64,000 bases of DNA from Deinococcus actinosclerus (GTDB lineage: Bacteria > Deinococcota > Deinococci > Deinococcales > Deinococcaceae), in contig NZ_CP013910.1 of assembly GCF_001507665.1 (NCBI RefSeq), positions 1,797,501 to 1,861,500 on the forward strand, read 5' to 3'. Shown piece after piece: positions 1 to 11,398 of this stretch. A model generated the notes under the pieces. The model was not told where the DNA came from. It worked only from the letters and a program-made list of their open reading frames with translations, and ran no database searches. The first letter of the stretch is position 1. Each line of letters begins with the position of its first letter. The position numbers and the translations under genes are program-made.

Positions 1-184
1 AGGAGGGGCTGGCCCTGCTGCGCCGCTGCCTGACGGTCAGTACCCCGGACCGCCCGGCGACGCTCGCGGCGTCACACGGGGACGCGGTGACGCACTTCAC
101 GCGCGGTACCTTCAACCTGACCGACCGCGCGCAGGACGGCCTTCCCGCGCACGGGTACCGGCCCCGCACCGGGAAGGAGCAGCC

Positions 185-188
<4 letters not shown>
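1..188 (+). CDS. C-terminal end of an unidentified protein upstream of galT (partial)
   Basis: An open frame runs from base 3 to a TGA at 186-188 and encodes about 61 residues ending RPRTGKEQP. The stop overlaps the galT start as ATGA, the usual sign of translational coupling, so it is probably the preceding gene of the galactose operon. I do not recognise the fragment. An alpha- or beta-galactosidase or a sugar epimerase would fit the context, but nothing in these residues proves it. Confidence 0.6.
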
Positions 189-1329
<1,141 letters not shown>

Positions 1330-1333
<4 letters not shown>

Positions 1334-2373
1334 CCCCCACGAGTTACGAACAGGTCTTCGGCGCCGCGCCGCAGGCGACCGCCCTGGCCCCGGGCCGCGT
1401 GAACCTCCTCGGTGAACACACCGACTACCAGGGGGGCTTCGTGCTGCCCACCGCCATCCCGCAGCAGGCGGCCGTCTCGCTGGGCCGCAACGGCACGCAG
1501 GAGCACGTCCTGTACTCCGCGAACCTGGATCAGACCATCCGTGTGCCCGTGGGCGAGGTCGGCCCCGGTTTCGCGCCGTACCTGACTGGCTGCTTCGCCC
1601 TGAGCGGCGTGCAGGAGGGCCTGAACGCCTTCGTGACCAGTGACGTGCCCAGCGGCGGCCTGAGCAGCAGCGCCGCGCTGGAGGTCGCCACGCTGCGCGC
1701 CCTGCGGGACCTGCTGCCCCTGGAGCTGGACGACGTGGCCCTCGCGCTGCGCGGCGTGCAGGTCGAGCACGAGTTCGTGGGCGTCATGTGCGGCGTGATG
1801 GACCAGATGGCGAGCTCCCTGGCGAACACCCGCACCATGCTCCTGATCGACACCCGCAGCCTGGACCGCCACGCCATCCCCTTCCCCGCCGGGGCGGAGG
1901 TGCTGGTGCTCGATTCCGGCGTGCCGCGCCGCCTCGCGGAGAGCGGGTACAACGAACGCCGCGCGCAGGTCGAGGAGGCCGCCCGCCTGCTCGGTGCGCC
2001 GCAGCTGCGCGACGTGACCGACCCCGCCGCCCTCGAGACGCTGCCGCCCGTCCTGCGGGAGCGCGCCCGGCACGTCGTCACCGAGAACGCCCGCGTGCTG
2101 GCCGCGCTGGAACCCGGTGTGGACGCCGCCCGCTTCGGGCAGCTCATGAATGGCAGCCACGCCAGTCTCCGGGACGACTACGCCGTCAGCCACGAACGGG
2201 TGGACGAACTCGTCGCGCTCCTCCAGGCGCACCCGGACGTGTACGGCGCCCGCATGACCGGCGCGGGCTTCGGCGGGGCGGTCGTCGCGCTCGTCCGCCA
2301 GGGGCACGCCACCGCCGCCGCGCAGGCGGTCCTGGCGGGGTACAGCGAGCGGGGCTCCCAGGTCGTCCCGTAA
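1330..2373 (+). CDS. galK: Galactokinase
   Basis: GalK phosphorylates galactose at C1 with ATP, supplying the substrate of GalT. The 347-residue protein belongs to the GHMP kinases. The galactokinase signature [12 protein letters not shown] lies at about residues 22-33, the ATP-binding [11 protein letters not shown] loop near 113, and the C-terminal [13 protein letters not shown] motif near 310. I chose GTG 1330 because it overlaps the galT stop as GTGA and puts the signature at the normal distance from the N terminus. Length is slightly below that of E. coli GalK but no motif is missing. Confidence 0.95.
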
Positions 2374-2383
2374 ACGACCCGTA

Positions 2384-2429
2384 CGCCAGTGTGCCGATGT
2401 CCCACAGGTGGGCAGACGGCACACTGGCG
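2384..2429 (+). terminator. 13-bp perfect inverted repeat between galK and the GNAT gene
   Basis: The arms CGCCAGTGTGCCG (2384-2396) and its exact complement (2417-2429) flank a 20-nt loop, starting 11 nt after the galK stop. There is no U-tract, so simple intrinsic termination is not certain. It could be a factor-independent hairpin, an mRNA-stabilising 3' end or a protein-binding operator. The right arm carries CACACT, a -10-like box placed 7 nt before GTG 2433. Confidence 0.6.
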
Positions 2430-2432
2430 GTC

Positions 2433-2855
2433 GTGACTCAACCCGGCCCTTCCCTCACGACGTCCCTGGACGGCCTCACGCCTGAGCAGTTGCGTGGCTT
2501 CTTCGTGGACTGGCCCAACCCGCCCACGCCCGACACGTTCCTGCGGCTGCTGCGCGGATCGTACCGGGTCGTGCTGGCCCTGCATGACGGGCAGGTCGTC
2601 GGCTTCGTGCAGGCGATCAGCGACGGGGTGCTCACCGCGTACATTCCACTGCTGGAGGTGCTGCCCGAATGGCAGGGCCGGGGCGTGGGCCGCGCCCTGA
2701 TGACCCGCCTGCGGGACGAACTGCGGCACCTGTACGCCGTGGACCTGGGCTGCGACGACGACCTCGTCCCGTTCTACGAGCGGCTGGGGATGCGGCGCGG
2801 CAACCTGATGTTCACCCGGTCCTACGAGCGGCAGAACGGCTCTCTGCCGGAGTGA
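2433..2855 (+). CDS. GNAT-family N-acetyltransferase
   Basis: This is a small single-domain acyl-CoA acyltransferase of 140 residues from GTG 2433. The acetyl-CoA binding motif A is clear as LPEWQGRGVGRALM, preceded by the strand AYIPLLEV and followed by a C-terminal VPFYERLGMRRG segment that fits GNAT motif B. The substrate cannot be predicted. Start choice is uncertain: ATG 2397 would give 152 residues but lies in the loop of the inverted repeat. GTG 2433 is 7 nt behind a CACACT box, which imitates the leaderless layout seen elsewhere in the window, so I prefer it. The gene is probably transcribed separately from galTK. Confidence 0.8.
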   Translation: MTQPGPSLTTSLDGLTPEQLRGFFVDWPNPPTPDTFLRLLRGSYRVVLALHDGQVVGFVQAISDGVLTAYIPLLEVLPEWQGRGVGRALMTRLRDELRHLYAVDLGCDDDLVPFYERLGMRRGNLMFTRSYERQNGSLPE

Positions 2856-2858
2856 CCC

Positions 2859-3307
2859 TCACCAGTACCGGAACAGCAGGTCGCCGCGTGTCCAGCCCAG
2901 GTGCCGCGCCCCTCTCGACGCGCCGGGTGGCAGGCAGTCCAAGTCGGCGCGGTCCGGTGTACCGTTCAGCCACGCGGCGTCCGGCACCACCCAGCCGCGC
3001 GCCTGCCACCACACGGTCAGGCCCGGTGGGTTCAGGTAGGGCGCGAAGGCCCGCTCCGGGTGCACGGCGTCCGCGAAGGCCACGCAGAACTGACGGTGTA
3101 TGCCAGAAGCCGGACCTCTCCCCCATCCGCCGCCGGTCGGAGAGTCTGCCCCCGCACCTCGGTCATGGGGTCGAGGTGAAGCCTGCCGACGAGCGTCCAG
3201 CCGAGTTCGCGGGCGCAGCGGTGCAGGTCGGCCGTCAGGCGCGCCGGGGCGCGCTCGTCCGCGCGGGTCAGGTCGCCCCGCAGCCAGGGCAGCACGCCCG
3301 GGTCCAC
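2859..3307 (-). pseudogene. Hypothetical protein gene interrupted by a frameshift
   Basis: Two minus-strand frames abut. The first starts at GTG 3307 (MDPGVLPWLRGDLTRADER) and is sensible up to about RLLAYT near 3100. A different frame then continues with QFCVAFADAVHPERAFAPYL and ends in GDLLFRYW at 2859. Joined, they would make a protein of about 149 residues. Neither half alone looks complete. I do not recognise the family. It follows ispG and the DUF4259 gene on the same strand, only 16 nt after the latter, so it probably belongs to that operon. A true inactivating mutation and a base-call error are equally possible from sequence alone. Confidence 0.55.
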
Positions 3308-3323
3308 GCTCAGCCCTGCACTC

Positions 3324-3721
3324 TTAGCTGAGGGCGGCGCGCAGCCGCTGGATGTCCTCGCGCCACGCGTCGGCGTCCTCGCTGTCCTCCCAGAGGTCCG
3401 GGAGTTCGCTGCCGGGCCCGAGGACGCGTTCCAGGGCTTCCATGGCGTGCCCTCGCAGGTGGGCCAGTTCGGCGGCGTCCGCGTTCTGCACCCAGGCGCG
3501 CAGGGCGGCGTCGGTCAGGGCACTGGTGTCGCCGGTCAGGACGGCGGCGAGGGTCTCGGCGGCCGCGACGGCGCGGTGGCCTTCCTCGGCTTCCAGGTAG
3601 TCGTTGTCGGGGTCCAGCGCGACGTCGAAGGCTTCCGCCAGGGCGTACGCGCCGTCCTGCACGATCTCGGCGGCGTACCCGGCGGCCGCCTCGTTCTGGA
3701 AGGGGCCGACGCCCCAGGCGC

Positions 3722-3725
<4 letters not shown>
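3324..3725 (-). CDS. DUF4259 domain-containing protein
   Basis: A 133-residue acidic, mostly helical protein. The start [18 protein letters not shown] matches the characteristic opening of DUF4259 proteins (M-G/S-x-W-G-x-G-x-F-x-N/D-D/E), and the rest is an alpha-helical bundle with many Asp and Glu. The function of the family is unknown. Its ATG overlaps the ispG stop (ATGA at 3722-3725), so it is translationally coupled to an isoprenoid gene, but no functional link is implied. No signal peptide or membrane segment is visible. Confidence 0.75.
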
Positions 3726-4945
<1,220 letters not shown>

Positions 4946-4952
4946 GCCGCCC

Positions 4953-4958
4953 AGTGTA
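4953..4958 (-). promoter_or_regulatory. -10 box of ispG (leaderless)
   Basis: TACACT on the minus strand ends 7 nt before the ispG ATG, so transcription should begin at or next to the start codon. Confidence 0.65.
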
Positions 4959-4991
4959 CGCGGCGGCGTGCGGGACCGGCTGGAAGCAGGA

Positions 4992-5561
4992 TTACGCCTG
5001 AGCGGCGCGTGCCATGCGGTCCAGGATGGCGTTCAGGCCGATGTCCAGGCCGCCTTGCGGGCCGCTGGCGCCGTACAGGCCGCTGCGCTGGAGGCTGGCC
5101 GCGCCGTGCAGGAACGTCCAGTAGGCGACGGCGTGCCCGGTGTCGTCGGGGTTCCCGGTCAGCGCGCCGACGTGGGTCAGCAGGGCGTTCCAGAGGTGCT
5201 TGCCGGCGCTGGTCTTGATGCCCGGGGCCTGTCCGGGGCGGGGGGTCATGAGGAGGTCGTAGGTGTGGGGGCGGGTGCGGGCAAAGTCCAGGTAGGCCTG
5301 GGCGACGGCGTTCAGGGCGTCGCGGGGGCCGAGCGTTCCGGCGGCGGCGCCCAGGTCGAGGCGCAGGGCGTCGGCGGCGTGTTCGGCCAGCTCGCCGAGC
5401 AGGGCGTCGCGGCTGTCGAAATGGCGGTACAGGCTGCCGGGGCGCACGCCGAGGGCGTCGGCGAGGGGCCGCATGGCAAGGGCGTCGGGTCCGCCCTGGT
5501 CGAGCAGGATGTGGGCGGCCCGGGTGATGCCCTCACGGGTGAGCTTGGCGGGGTACGGCAT
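4992..5561 (-). CDS. TetR/AcrR-family transcriptional regulator
   Basis: A 189-residue repressor-type regulator. The N-terminal helix-turn-helix (about residues 8-52) is recognisable by [14 protein letters not shown], then [25 protein letters not shown], whose SLYRHF recognition helix is the TetR hallmark. The C-terminal half ([16 protein letters not shown]) resembles the WHG-type TetR ligand domain. It is divergent from the hydrolase at 5686. One 15-bp operator candidate overlaps its own TACACT box and two more lie on the hydrolase promoter, so it most likely represses both. The ligand is unknown. Confidence 0.9.
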   Translation of the reverse strand: MPYPAKLTREGITRAAHILLDQGGPDALAMRPLADALGVRPGSLYRHFDSRDALLGELAEHAADALRLDLGAAAGTLGPRDALNAVAQAYLDFARTRPHTYDLLMTPRPGQAPGIKTSAGKHLWNALLTHVGALTGNPDDTGHAVAYWTFLHGAASLQRSGLYGASGPQGGLDIGLNAILDRMARAAQA

Positions 5562-5562
5562 G

Positions 5563-5635
5563 GTGAACAGTGTACGTCTTGACGCCCGTGAGGCGAAGGT
5601 GTACGGTGTTCACCATCAAGGCGAACGGCGTTCAC
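5563..5635. promoter_or_regulatory. Divergent promoter region with three TetR operator candidates
   Basis: Three 15-mers share the form GYGTACGGYGTTCAC: 5563-5577 (read on minus, ACGTACACTGTTCAC), 5599-5613 (GTGTACGGTGTTCAC) and 5621-5635 (GCGAACGGCGTTCAC). The last two are spaced 22 bp, two helical turns. The first covers the -10 box TACACT of the regulator (5569-5574). The second covers the -10 of the hydrolase promoter, TTGACG (5579-5584), 17 nt, TACGGT (5602-5607). Confidence 0.65.
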
Positions 5636-5685
5636 TTGCTGACCAGCCCCCGCCACACGCCTCTCCCCCATGCCGGAGGTTCCCC

Positions 5686-6429
5686 ATGCCCCGTCCGCCC
5701 ATCCGCCTCACGCAGTTCGGCCTGATCAACGCGTACCTCGTACCGGAAACTGACGGGCTGACCCTGATCGACGCCGGCCTCAGCGGCATGGACCGCCGCG
5801 TGAACCGCGCCGCCGCCCGGCTGGGCCTGCCCCTGCGCCGCGTGGCACTCACCCACGCGCACAGCGATCACGTCGGCGCCATCGACACCCTGATGGCCCG
5901 GTGGCCCGGGCTGGAACTTCTGGTCGGTGCGGCCGACCAGCCGCTGCTCGCCGAACAGGGCGTGGCCGCCCCGCCCACCCGGCTGCTGCGCGGCGGCGAC
6001 CGCGTGGGCTCCCTGACGGTGATCGACACGCCCGGCCATTCCCCCGGGCACGTCGCGTACCTCGACGAGCGTGACGGCACGCTGTACAGCGGCGACACCT
6101 TCGTGAACGTGCCAGGCCTGCGGGTTGCCAGCGTCCTGAACGCGATCTTCCCGCTGCCGACCTTCGGCACGCACGACCCGGCCGCTACCACCCGCAGTGC
6201 CCGCACCCTGCTGAACGTCCCGGCCCGCGTGCTCGCCACCGGACACGGGTCCGCCATGCGGGACCCACAGGACGCCATGCGCCGCGCCGTACGGGACGCC
6301 GAATCCGGCCGCATGCCGGGCGCCGTCACCCGGACCGTCTCGGGCTGGATCGGCCGCCTGACCGGCATGACCACCCGCGCGGCCGTCGCCGGGAAGACCC
6401 TCGCGGCCCACCCGGACAGCCAGACCTGA
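5686..6429 (+). CDS. Metallo-beta-lactamase-fold hydrolase
   Basis: A 247-residue cytoplasmic MBL-fold protein. The metal motif THAHSDHVG (about residues 51-59) supplies the H-x-H-x-D-H ligands. Later ligands are the His of DTPGHSPGH, the Asp of YSGDTF and the His in ATGHGSAM. The class includes glyoxalase II-like and lactonase-like enzymes; substrate cannot be told from sequence. Start ATG 5686 has a strong GGAGGT ribosome site 5 nt upstream and, unlike many neighbours, a leader of about 70 nt. It is divergent from the TetR gene and probably its main target, which suggests inducible detoxification or signal degradation. Confidence 0.88.
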   Translation: MPRPPIRLTQFGLINAYLVPETDGLTLIDAGLSGMDRRVNRAAARLGLPLRRVALTHAHSDHVGAIDTLMARWPGLELLVGAADQPLLAEQGVAAPPTRLLRGGDRVGSLTVIDTPGHSPGHVAYLDERDGTLYSGDTFVNVPGLRVASVLNAIFPLPTFGTHDPAATTRSARTLLNVPARVLATGHGSAMRDPQDAMRRAVRDAESGRMPGAVTRTVSGWIGRLTGMTTRAAVAGKTLAAHPDSQT

Positions 6430-6542
6430 CCTGCCCCCCCGGCCCGGGTCCGCGCTCATCAATCCTGAGGCGATCCGTCATCTCCTGCGCCTCTGCATCC
6501 CCGCCTACGCTTGCCCTGCCGCGCGCCTGCCACGGTGGGACC

Positions 6543-6875
6543 ATGACGACGAAAGCGGTGGACCTCAGCATTCCGAAGCAGGTGCAGCACAACGCCGAGC
6601 GTGGCCTGAAACTGCGCGACGAACACGGCTTCGGCGGGACCGAGGTCGGGGAGCACATGGCCGAGCAACTCGCCGCGGGCGGCACCCTGACCGAGCAGGA
6701 GGTCCGGCACGTCGCGCAGTACTTCCCCCGCCACGCTCACGACAACCTGAAGCAGACCGGCAAGGACGGCGAGAAGCCCTCGCGCGGGTACATCGCGTGG
6801 CTGCTGTGGGGTGGCGACGAGGGCCGCCGCTGGAGCGAGCAGGTCGTGGCACAGCTCGATCAGCACGACGCCTGA
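6543..6875 (+). CDS. Conserved hypothetical protein with PSxGxIAWLLWGG motif
   Basis: A 110-residue soluble protein. It contains the segment QHNAERGLKLRDEHGFGGTEVG, then a region rich in charged residues, then PSRGYIAWLLWGGDEGRRW. This combination occurs in phage-associated and uncharacterised bacterial proteins as an accessory domain, from memory; its function is not known. A TACGCT box at 6505-6510 would leave a leader of about 25 nt, and GTGGGA precedes the ATG. It stands alone between the hydrolase and the tRNA gene. Confidence 0.75.
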   Translation: MTTKAVDLSIPKQVQHNAERGLKLRDEHGFGGTEVGEHMAEQLAAGGTLTEQEVRHVAQYFPRHAHDNLKQTGKDGEKPSRGYIAWLLWGGDEGRRWSEQVVAQLDQHDA

Positions 6876-7100
6876 CCGGCCGAGCCAGGAAGGGCCGGTG
6901 CCGGCGCGGCCCGCATGTCCGACCACACGCGGGACTGAACCCTCTGGCGGTAAGGGGCGCGGCCCACACCTGCCACAGTGGCGTCCCCCGGAGGACACCG
7001 GGGGATATCGTCCTGGCCGACTTGACCACAGCCGGGGGGCGTCACAGACCGGTAGAGAGGTACACGGGAGGTACAAAGGACGCTCCAGCGGCAGTCCTCA
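6876..7100. other. Spacer between the 6543 gene and the tRNA terminator
   Basis: Directly after the stop, CCGGCC (6876-6881) pairs with GGCCGG (6893-6898), a weak hairpin without a U-tract. A CCCCCGG/CCGGGGG hairpin lies near 6980-7000. Beyond these I see no gene or clear promoter. Confidence 0.4.
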
Positions 7101-7129
7101 CAAGAAAAATGCCCGCACTGGGCGGGCAT
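7101..7129 (-). terminator. Intrinsic terminator of tRNA-Val
   Basis: On the minus strand, the 8-bp stem ATGCCCGC/GCGGGCAT (arms 7122-7129 and 7109-7116, 5-nt loop) is followed by TTTTCTTG. It lies 7 nt beyond the tRNA 3' end. Confidence 0.85.
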
Positions 7130-7135
7130 CCGGGG

Positions 7136-7210
<75 letters not shown>

Positions 7211-7325
7211 GCGCGGCCTGACACTGTAGGTGATCAGGGGCGGCCAGCGCAAGAGGGGCGCCCCCCTGGCGCGGCCCCGCGCGCGGCGTTTGTGACGGCT
7301 GGCGTGTGATTTCGGCCGGGTGGGG

Positions 7326-7331
7326 TATACT
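7326..7331 (+). promoter_or_regulatory. -10 box of the rimP-nusA-infB operon
   Basis: TATACT, one of the best -10 matches in the window. No standard -35 lies 17 nt upstream. Transcription would begin about 85 nt before rimP, leaving room for the leader hairpin at 7357-7380. Confidence 0.6.
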
Positions 7332-7356
7332 GGGCGGGTAATTCCTCGAACGGGGG

Positions 7357-7381
7357 GTGGGCGGTTCGCTCACCTTTTTTC
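7357..7381 (+). terminator. Leader terminator/attenuator candidate upstream of rimP
   Basis: A 6-bp stem (GTGGGC 7357-7362 with GCTCAC 7368-7373, one G-U pair, 5-nt loop) is followed by CTTTTTTC. It sits about 40 nt before the rimP ATG and after the TATACT box, so it would terminate inside the operon leader. Feedback through NusA is a reasonable guess, because nusA is the second gene. Confidence 0.55.
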
Positions 7382-7422
7382 GTGGAGGGGGTGGTTTTAG
7401 GCTGCTGGTCAGCCGACACAAT

Positions 7423-7881
7423 ATGAATAACAATGACAACAACAACTTAATGCAACTCGCGAGCGGTGCGCTGGAGCCCCTGGGCTTCGAGGTGCTGGAA
7501 GTGCAGGTGCAGAACATGGGCGGCCAGCCGATCGTGCTGGTGCGCATTGACCGCCTCGACGAGCAACCGGTCACGGTGGACGATCTGGCGCGCGCCAGCC
7601 GCGCGGCGGAAGCCGAATTCGACCGGGTCGACCCGATCGCCGGGGAGTACCGTCTGGAGTTCGAGTCCCCGGGTGGGAAGCGGCCGCTGCTGCGCGCGCG
7701 GCACTTCGAGCGCATGCTGGGCCTGAAGGTCCGCGTGCGCGGCGACGGGCACTCGTTCACTGCGCCCCTGACCAGTGTGGACGGCGACCGCGTGACGTTC
7801 ACCGTGAACGGCGAGCCGGTCACCCTGACGGCCGGGACGTTCCAGGCGAACCTCGCCGAGTTCCCCGACCGTCACCGGTAA
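7423..7881 (+). CDS. rimP: Ribosome maturation factor RimP
   Basis: RimP assists 30S subunit assembly. The 152-residue protein has the N-terminal alpha/beta domain (ALEPLGFEVLEVQVQ), the signature DRVDPIAGEYRLEFESPG (about 65-82) and a C-terminal SH3-like part ending in FPDRHR. The start region is unusual for this genome: MNNNDNNNL is coded by an A-rich run of AAT/AAC/GAC codons in an otherwise G+C-rich gene, which may keep the initiation site unstructured. It is first in the conserved order rimP-nusA-ylxR-infB. Confidence 0.93.
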   Translation: MNNNDNNNLMQLASGALEPLGFEVLEVQVQNMGGQPIVLVRIDRLDEQPVTVDDLARASRAAEAEFDRVDPIAGEYRLEFESPGGKRPLLRARHFERMLGLKVRVRGDGHSFTAPLTSVDGDRVTFTVNGEPVTLTAGTFQANLAEFPDRHR

Positions 7882-7937
7882 CCCCCTTTGAGAACCGATT
7901 CAAGGGTGCCGGTGACGCACCCAGAAGGAAGCGTGAG

Positions 7938-9122
<1,185 letters not shown>

Positions 9123-9125
9123 CCC

Positions 9126-9415
9126 TTGACCGCCGCCCCCCCCCCACCCCCACGCCGAAGACCGGGCACGTGCCCGAGCGGACGTGCGTGGCCTGCCGTC
9201 GCCGCCGCGCGCAGGGCGAGTTCCTTCGCCTGAGCCGGGACGCGGACGGCCGCTGGCGGGTGAAGGAGGGGCCGCGCACGGGCCGCGGCGCGTACGTGTG
9301 CGCCGACAGCCCGGCGTGCTGGGCGGAGAAGCGGCTGCGCCGCGCGTTCGGAGCGCAGGCTCCGGTCGTCTCGCAGACGCTCCTGAACCGATCCACTGAT
9401 TTACCCCGCGCGTAA
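9126..9415 (+). CDS. ylxR: YlxR (DUF448) RNA-binding protein, start region frameshifted or slippery
   Basis: The frame from GTG 9170 to 9415 (81 residues) carries the YlxR signature PERTCVACRRRR and GPRTGRGAYVCADSPACW. YlxR is a small RNA-binding protein found between nusA and infB. The best start is TTG 9126, which has AGGAG (9115-9119) exactly 6 nt upstream. It is however in another frame: a run of ten C (9136-9145) lies between. With nine C it would read straight into PERTCVACR. So either the C-tract has an error, or the tract is a slippage site, or translation starts internally at GTG 9170, which has no ribosome site. Confidence 0.8.
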
Positions 9416-9445
9416 AGACCGGCGCGGGTCTCACCGGAGGTGAGC

Positions 9446-11290
9446 ATGTCGAAAGTTCGTATTTACACCCTCGCCAAGGACCTTGGCGTCGAAAACGCGA
9501 AGATGCTGGAAATCCTCGACGGGCTCGGCGTGTCCTACAAGAGCGTCAGCAGCACCATCGAGGAAGACACCGTCGAACTGATCAAGGAGATCCTGGCCGC
9601 CGAGGCCGAGGGCGGCGCACCCGCCCAGACCGACGCCGACACGACCCCTGCGGCTGCGCCCACCGAGGCGCCCGCCCAGACCACCGTCCAGACCGCTCCT
9701 CAGGCGACCGAAGCGGCGGCCCAGACCGGCGCCGCCCCGGTGGCCGACCAGACCGAGGCACCCGTGAGCACCGAGAAGGAAATTCCGCACCGCGCGCCGG
9801 TCGTGACCATCATGGGTCACGTCGACCACGGCAAGACCAGCCTGCTGGACTACATCCGCAAGACGAAAGTCGCCGCCAAGGAAGCCGGGGGCATCACCCA
9901 GCACGTCGGCGCGTTCGAGGCGAAGACCAGCAAGGGCAAGATCGTGTTCATCGACACGCCCGGCCACGAGGCCTTCACCACCATCCGCGCGCGCGGCGCG
10001 AACGTCGCCGACATCGCGATCATCGTGATCGCCGCCGACGACAGCCTCATGCCGCAGACCCGCGAGGCCATCGCGCACGCGCAGGCCGCCAAGGTCCCCA
10101 TGATCGTCGCGATCAACAAGGTCGACCTGCCCCAGGCCGACCCTGAACGCGTCAAGACCGACCTGACCCAGCTGAACCTCGTGCCCGAAGAGTACGGCGG
10201 TGACCTAGTCGTCGTGCCCGTATCCGCCAAGACCGGCGAGGGCGTCGAGGACCTGCTGGAGTACATCAGCCTGACCGCCGAGATCGAGGACCTGCGCGCC
10301 GACCCGAAGGGCACCTTCAGCGGCGTGGTCATCGAGGGCAAGGTGGACAAGCAGGCGGGCGTCCTGGCGACCGTCATGGTGCAGGAGGGCACGCTGCACG
10401 TCAGCGACTTCCTGGTCGTGGGTGAGAACTACGGCAAGATCAAGGCCATGACCGACAGCAACGGCGCGCGCATCAAGGAAGCGGGCCCGAGCACCCCGGT
10501 GCAGATCCTGGGCTTCAGCGAGGTCCCCAGCAGCGGCGAGAAGGTCATCAGCGCCAAGAACGAGCACGCCGCCCGTGAAGTCGTCGCCGGCCGCGCCGAC
10601 GTCCGCCGCGACGAGGAAGACGCCCGTGACCGCCGCAAGGGCCAGCGCAGCCTGGAAGACCTCCTGGGGCCGCTGGGCACCGTCCGCACCGTGAACCTGA
10701 TCCTGCGCGCCGACACGCAGGGCAGCGTGGAAGCCATCCAGGGCATCCTGGCCCGCAAGGAAAAGGACGACGTCAAGATCAACGTGATGCTCGCCGGGAT
10801 CGGCGCGCCCACCGAGGGTGACGTGCTGCTGGCCTCCACGGCCGAGGCGACCATCCTGTGCTTCAGCGTCACCGCGTCCGGCGGCGTGAAGAAGGTCGCG
10901 GACACCAAGGGCGTGGACATCAAGTCCTTCCGAATCATCTACGAACTCATCGACGAGGTGGACCGCCTGATCAAGGGGAACCTCGAACCCGTGTTCGAGG
11001 AGCGGTACCTGGGCCGCGCCGAGGTCCGCATGGTCATCCGTCACCCCAAGAGCGGCAACATCGCCGGGTCGTACGTCACCGACGGCAGCCTGAAACGCAA
11101 CGCGAAGGCGAAGGTCACGCGCGGCAAGCAGGTCGTGTACGAGGGCACCATCGTGGGCCTCAAGCGCTTCAAGGACGACGTCCGCGAAGTGCAGACCGGC
11201 TACGAGTGCGGCATCAACGTGGACTGGAACGACGTGATGGAAGGCGACATCATCGAAGCCAGCGAGATGGTCGAAGTCGAGCAGAACTAA
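9446..11290 (+). CDS. infB: Translation initiation factor IF-2
   Basis: IF-2 is the GTPase that places initiator tRNA on the 30S subunit and promotes 50S joining. The 614-residue form has an IF2_N module (SKVRIYTLAKDLGVENAKML), a short Ala/Thr/Gln-rich linker (about 55-110), then the G domain with GHVDHGKTS, DTPGHEAF and NKVD motifs, followed by domains II-IV. The N-terminal part is much shorter than in E. coli. ATG 9446 is chosen over GTG 9440 because GGAGG ends 5 nt before it. Last gene of the rimP operon, followed by a strong terminator. Confidence 0.96.
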   Translation: MSKVRIYTLAKDLGVENAKMLEILDGLGVSYKSVSSTIEEDTVELIKEILAAEAEGGAPAQTDADTTPAAAPTEAPAQTTVQTAPQATEAAAQTGAAPVADQTEAPVSTEKEIPHRAPVVTIMGHVDHGKTSLLDYIRKTKVAAKEAGGITQHVGAFEAKTSKGKIVFIDTPGHEAFTTIRARGANVADIAIIVIAADDSLMPQTREAIAHAQAAKVPMIVAINKVDLPQADPERVKTDLTQLNLVPEEYGGDLVVVPVSAKTGEGVEDLLEYISLTAEIEDLRADPKGTFSGVVIEGKVDKQAGVLATVMVQEGTLHVSDFLVVGENYGKIKAMTDSNGARIKEAGPSTPVQILGFSEVPSSGEKVISAKNEHAAREVVAGRADVRRDEEDARDRRKGQRSLEDLLGPLGTVRTVNLILRADTQGSVEAIQGILARKEKDDVKINVMLAGIGAPTEGDVLLASTAEATILCFSVTASGGVKKVADTKGVDIKSFRIIYELIDEVDRLIKGNLEPVFEERYLGRAEVRMVIRHPKSGNIAGSYVTDGSLKRNAKAKVTRGKQVVYEGTIVGLKRFKDDVREVQTGYECGINVDWNDVMEGDIIEASEMVEVEQN

Positions 11291-11303
11291 ACTTCACCGC
11301 CAG

Positions 11304-11335
11304 AGCCGGAACCTCCGCGTGGGGTTCCGGCTTTC
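11304..11335 (+). terminator. Terminator of the rimP-infB operon
   Basis: A 10-bp stem AGCCGGAACC (11304-11313) with GGTTCCGGCT (11323-11332), a 9-nt loop and a TTCT tail, 13 nt after the infB stop. Confidence 0.75.
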
Positions 11336-11398
11336 TGGTGCACCGGGGGCAACGACCACCCCCCGCCACGGGGACGGGGGGCCGGGGACGTTCCGGGT

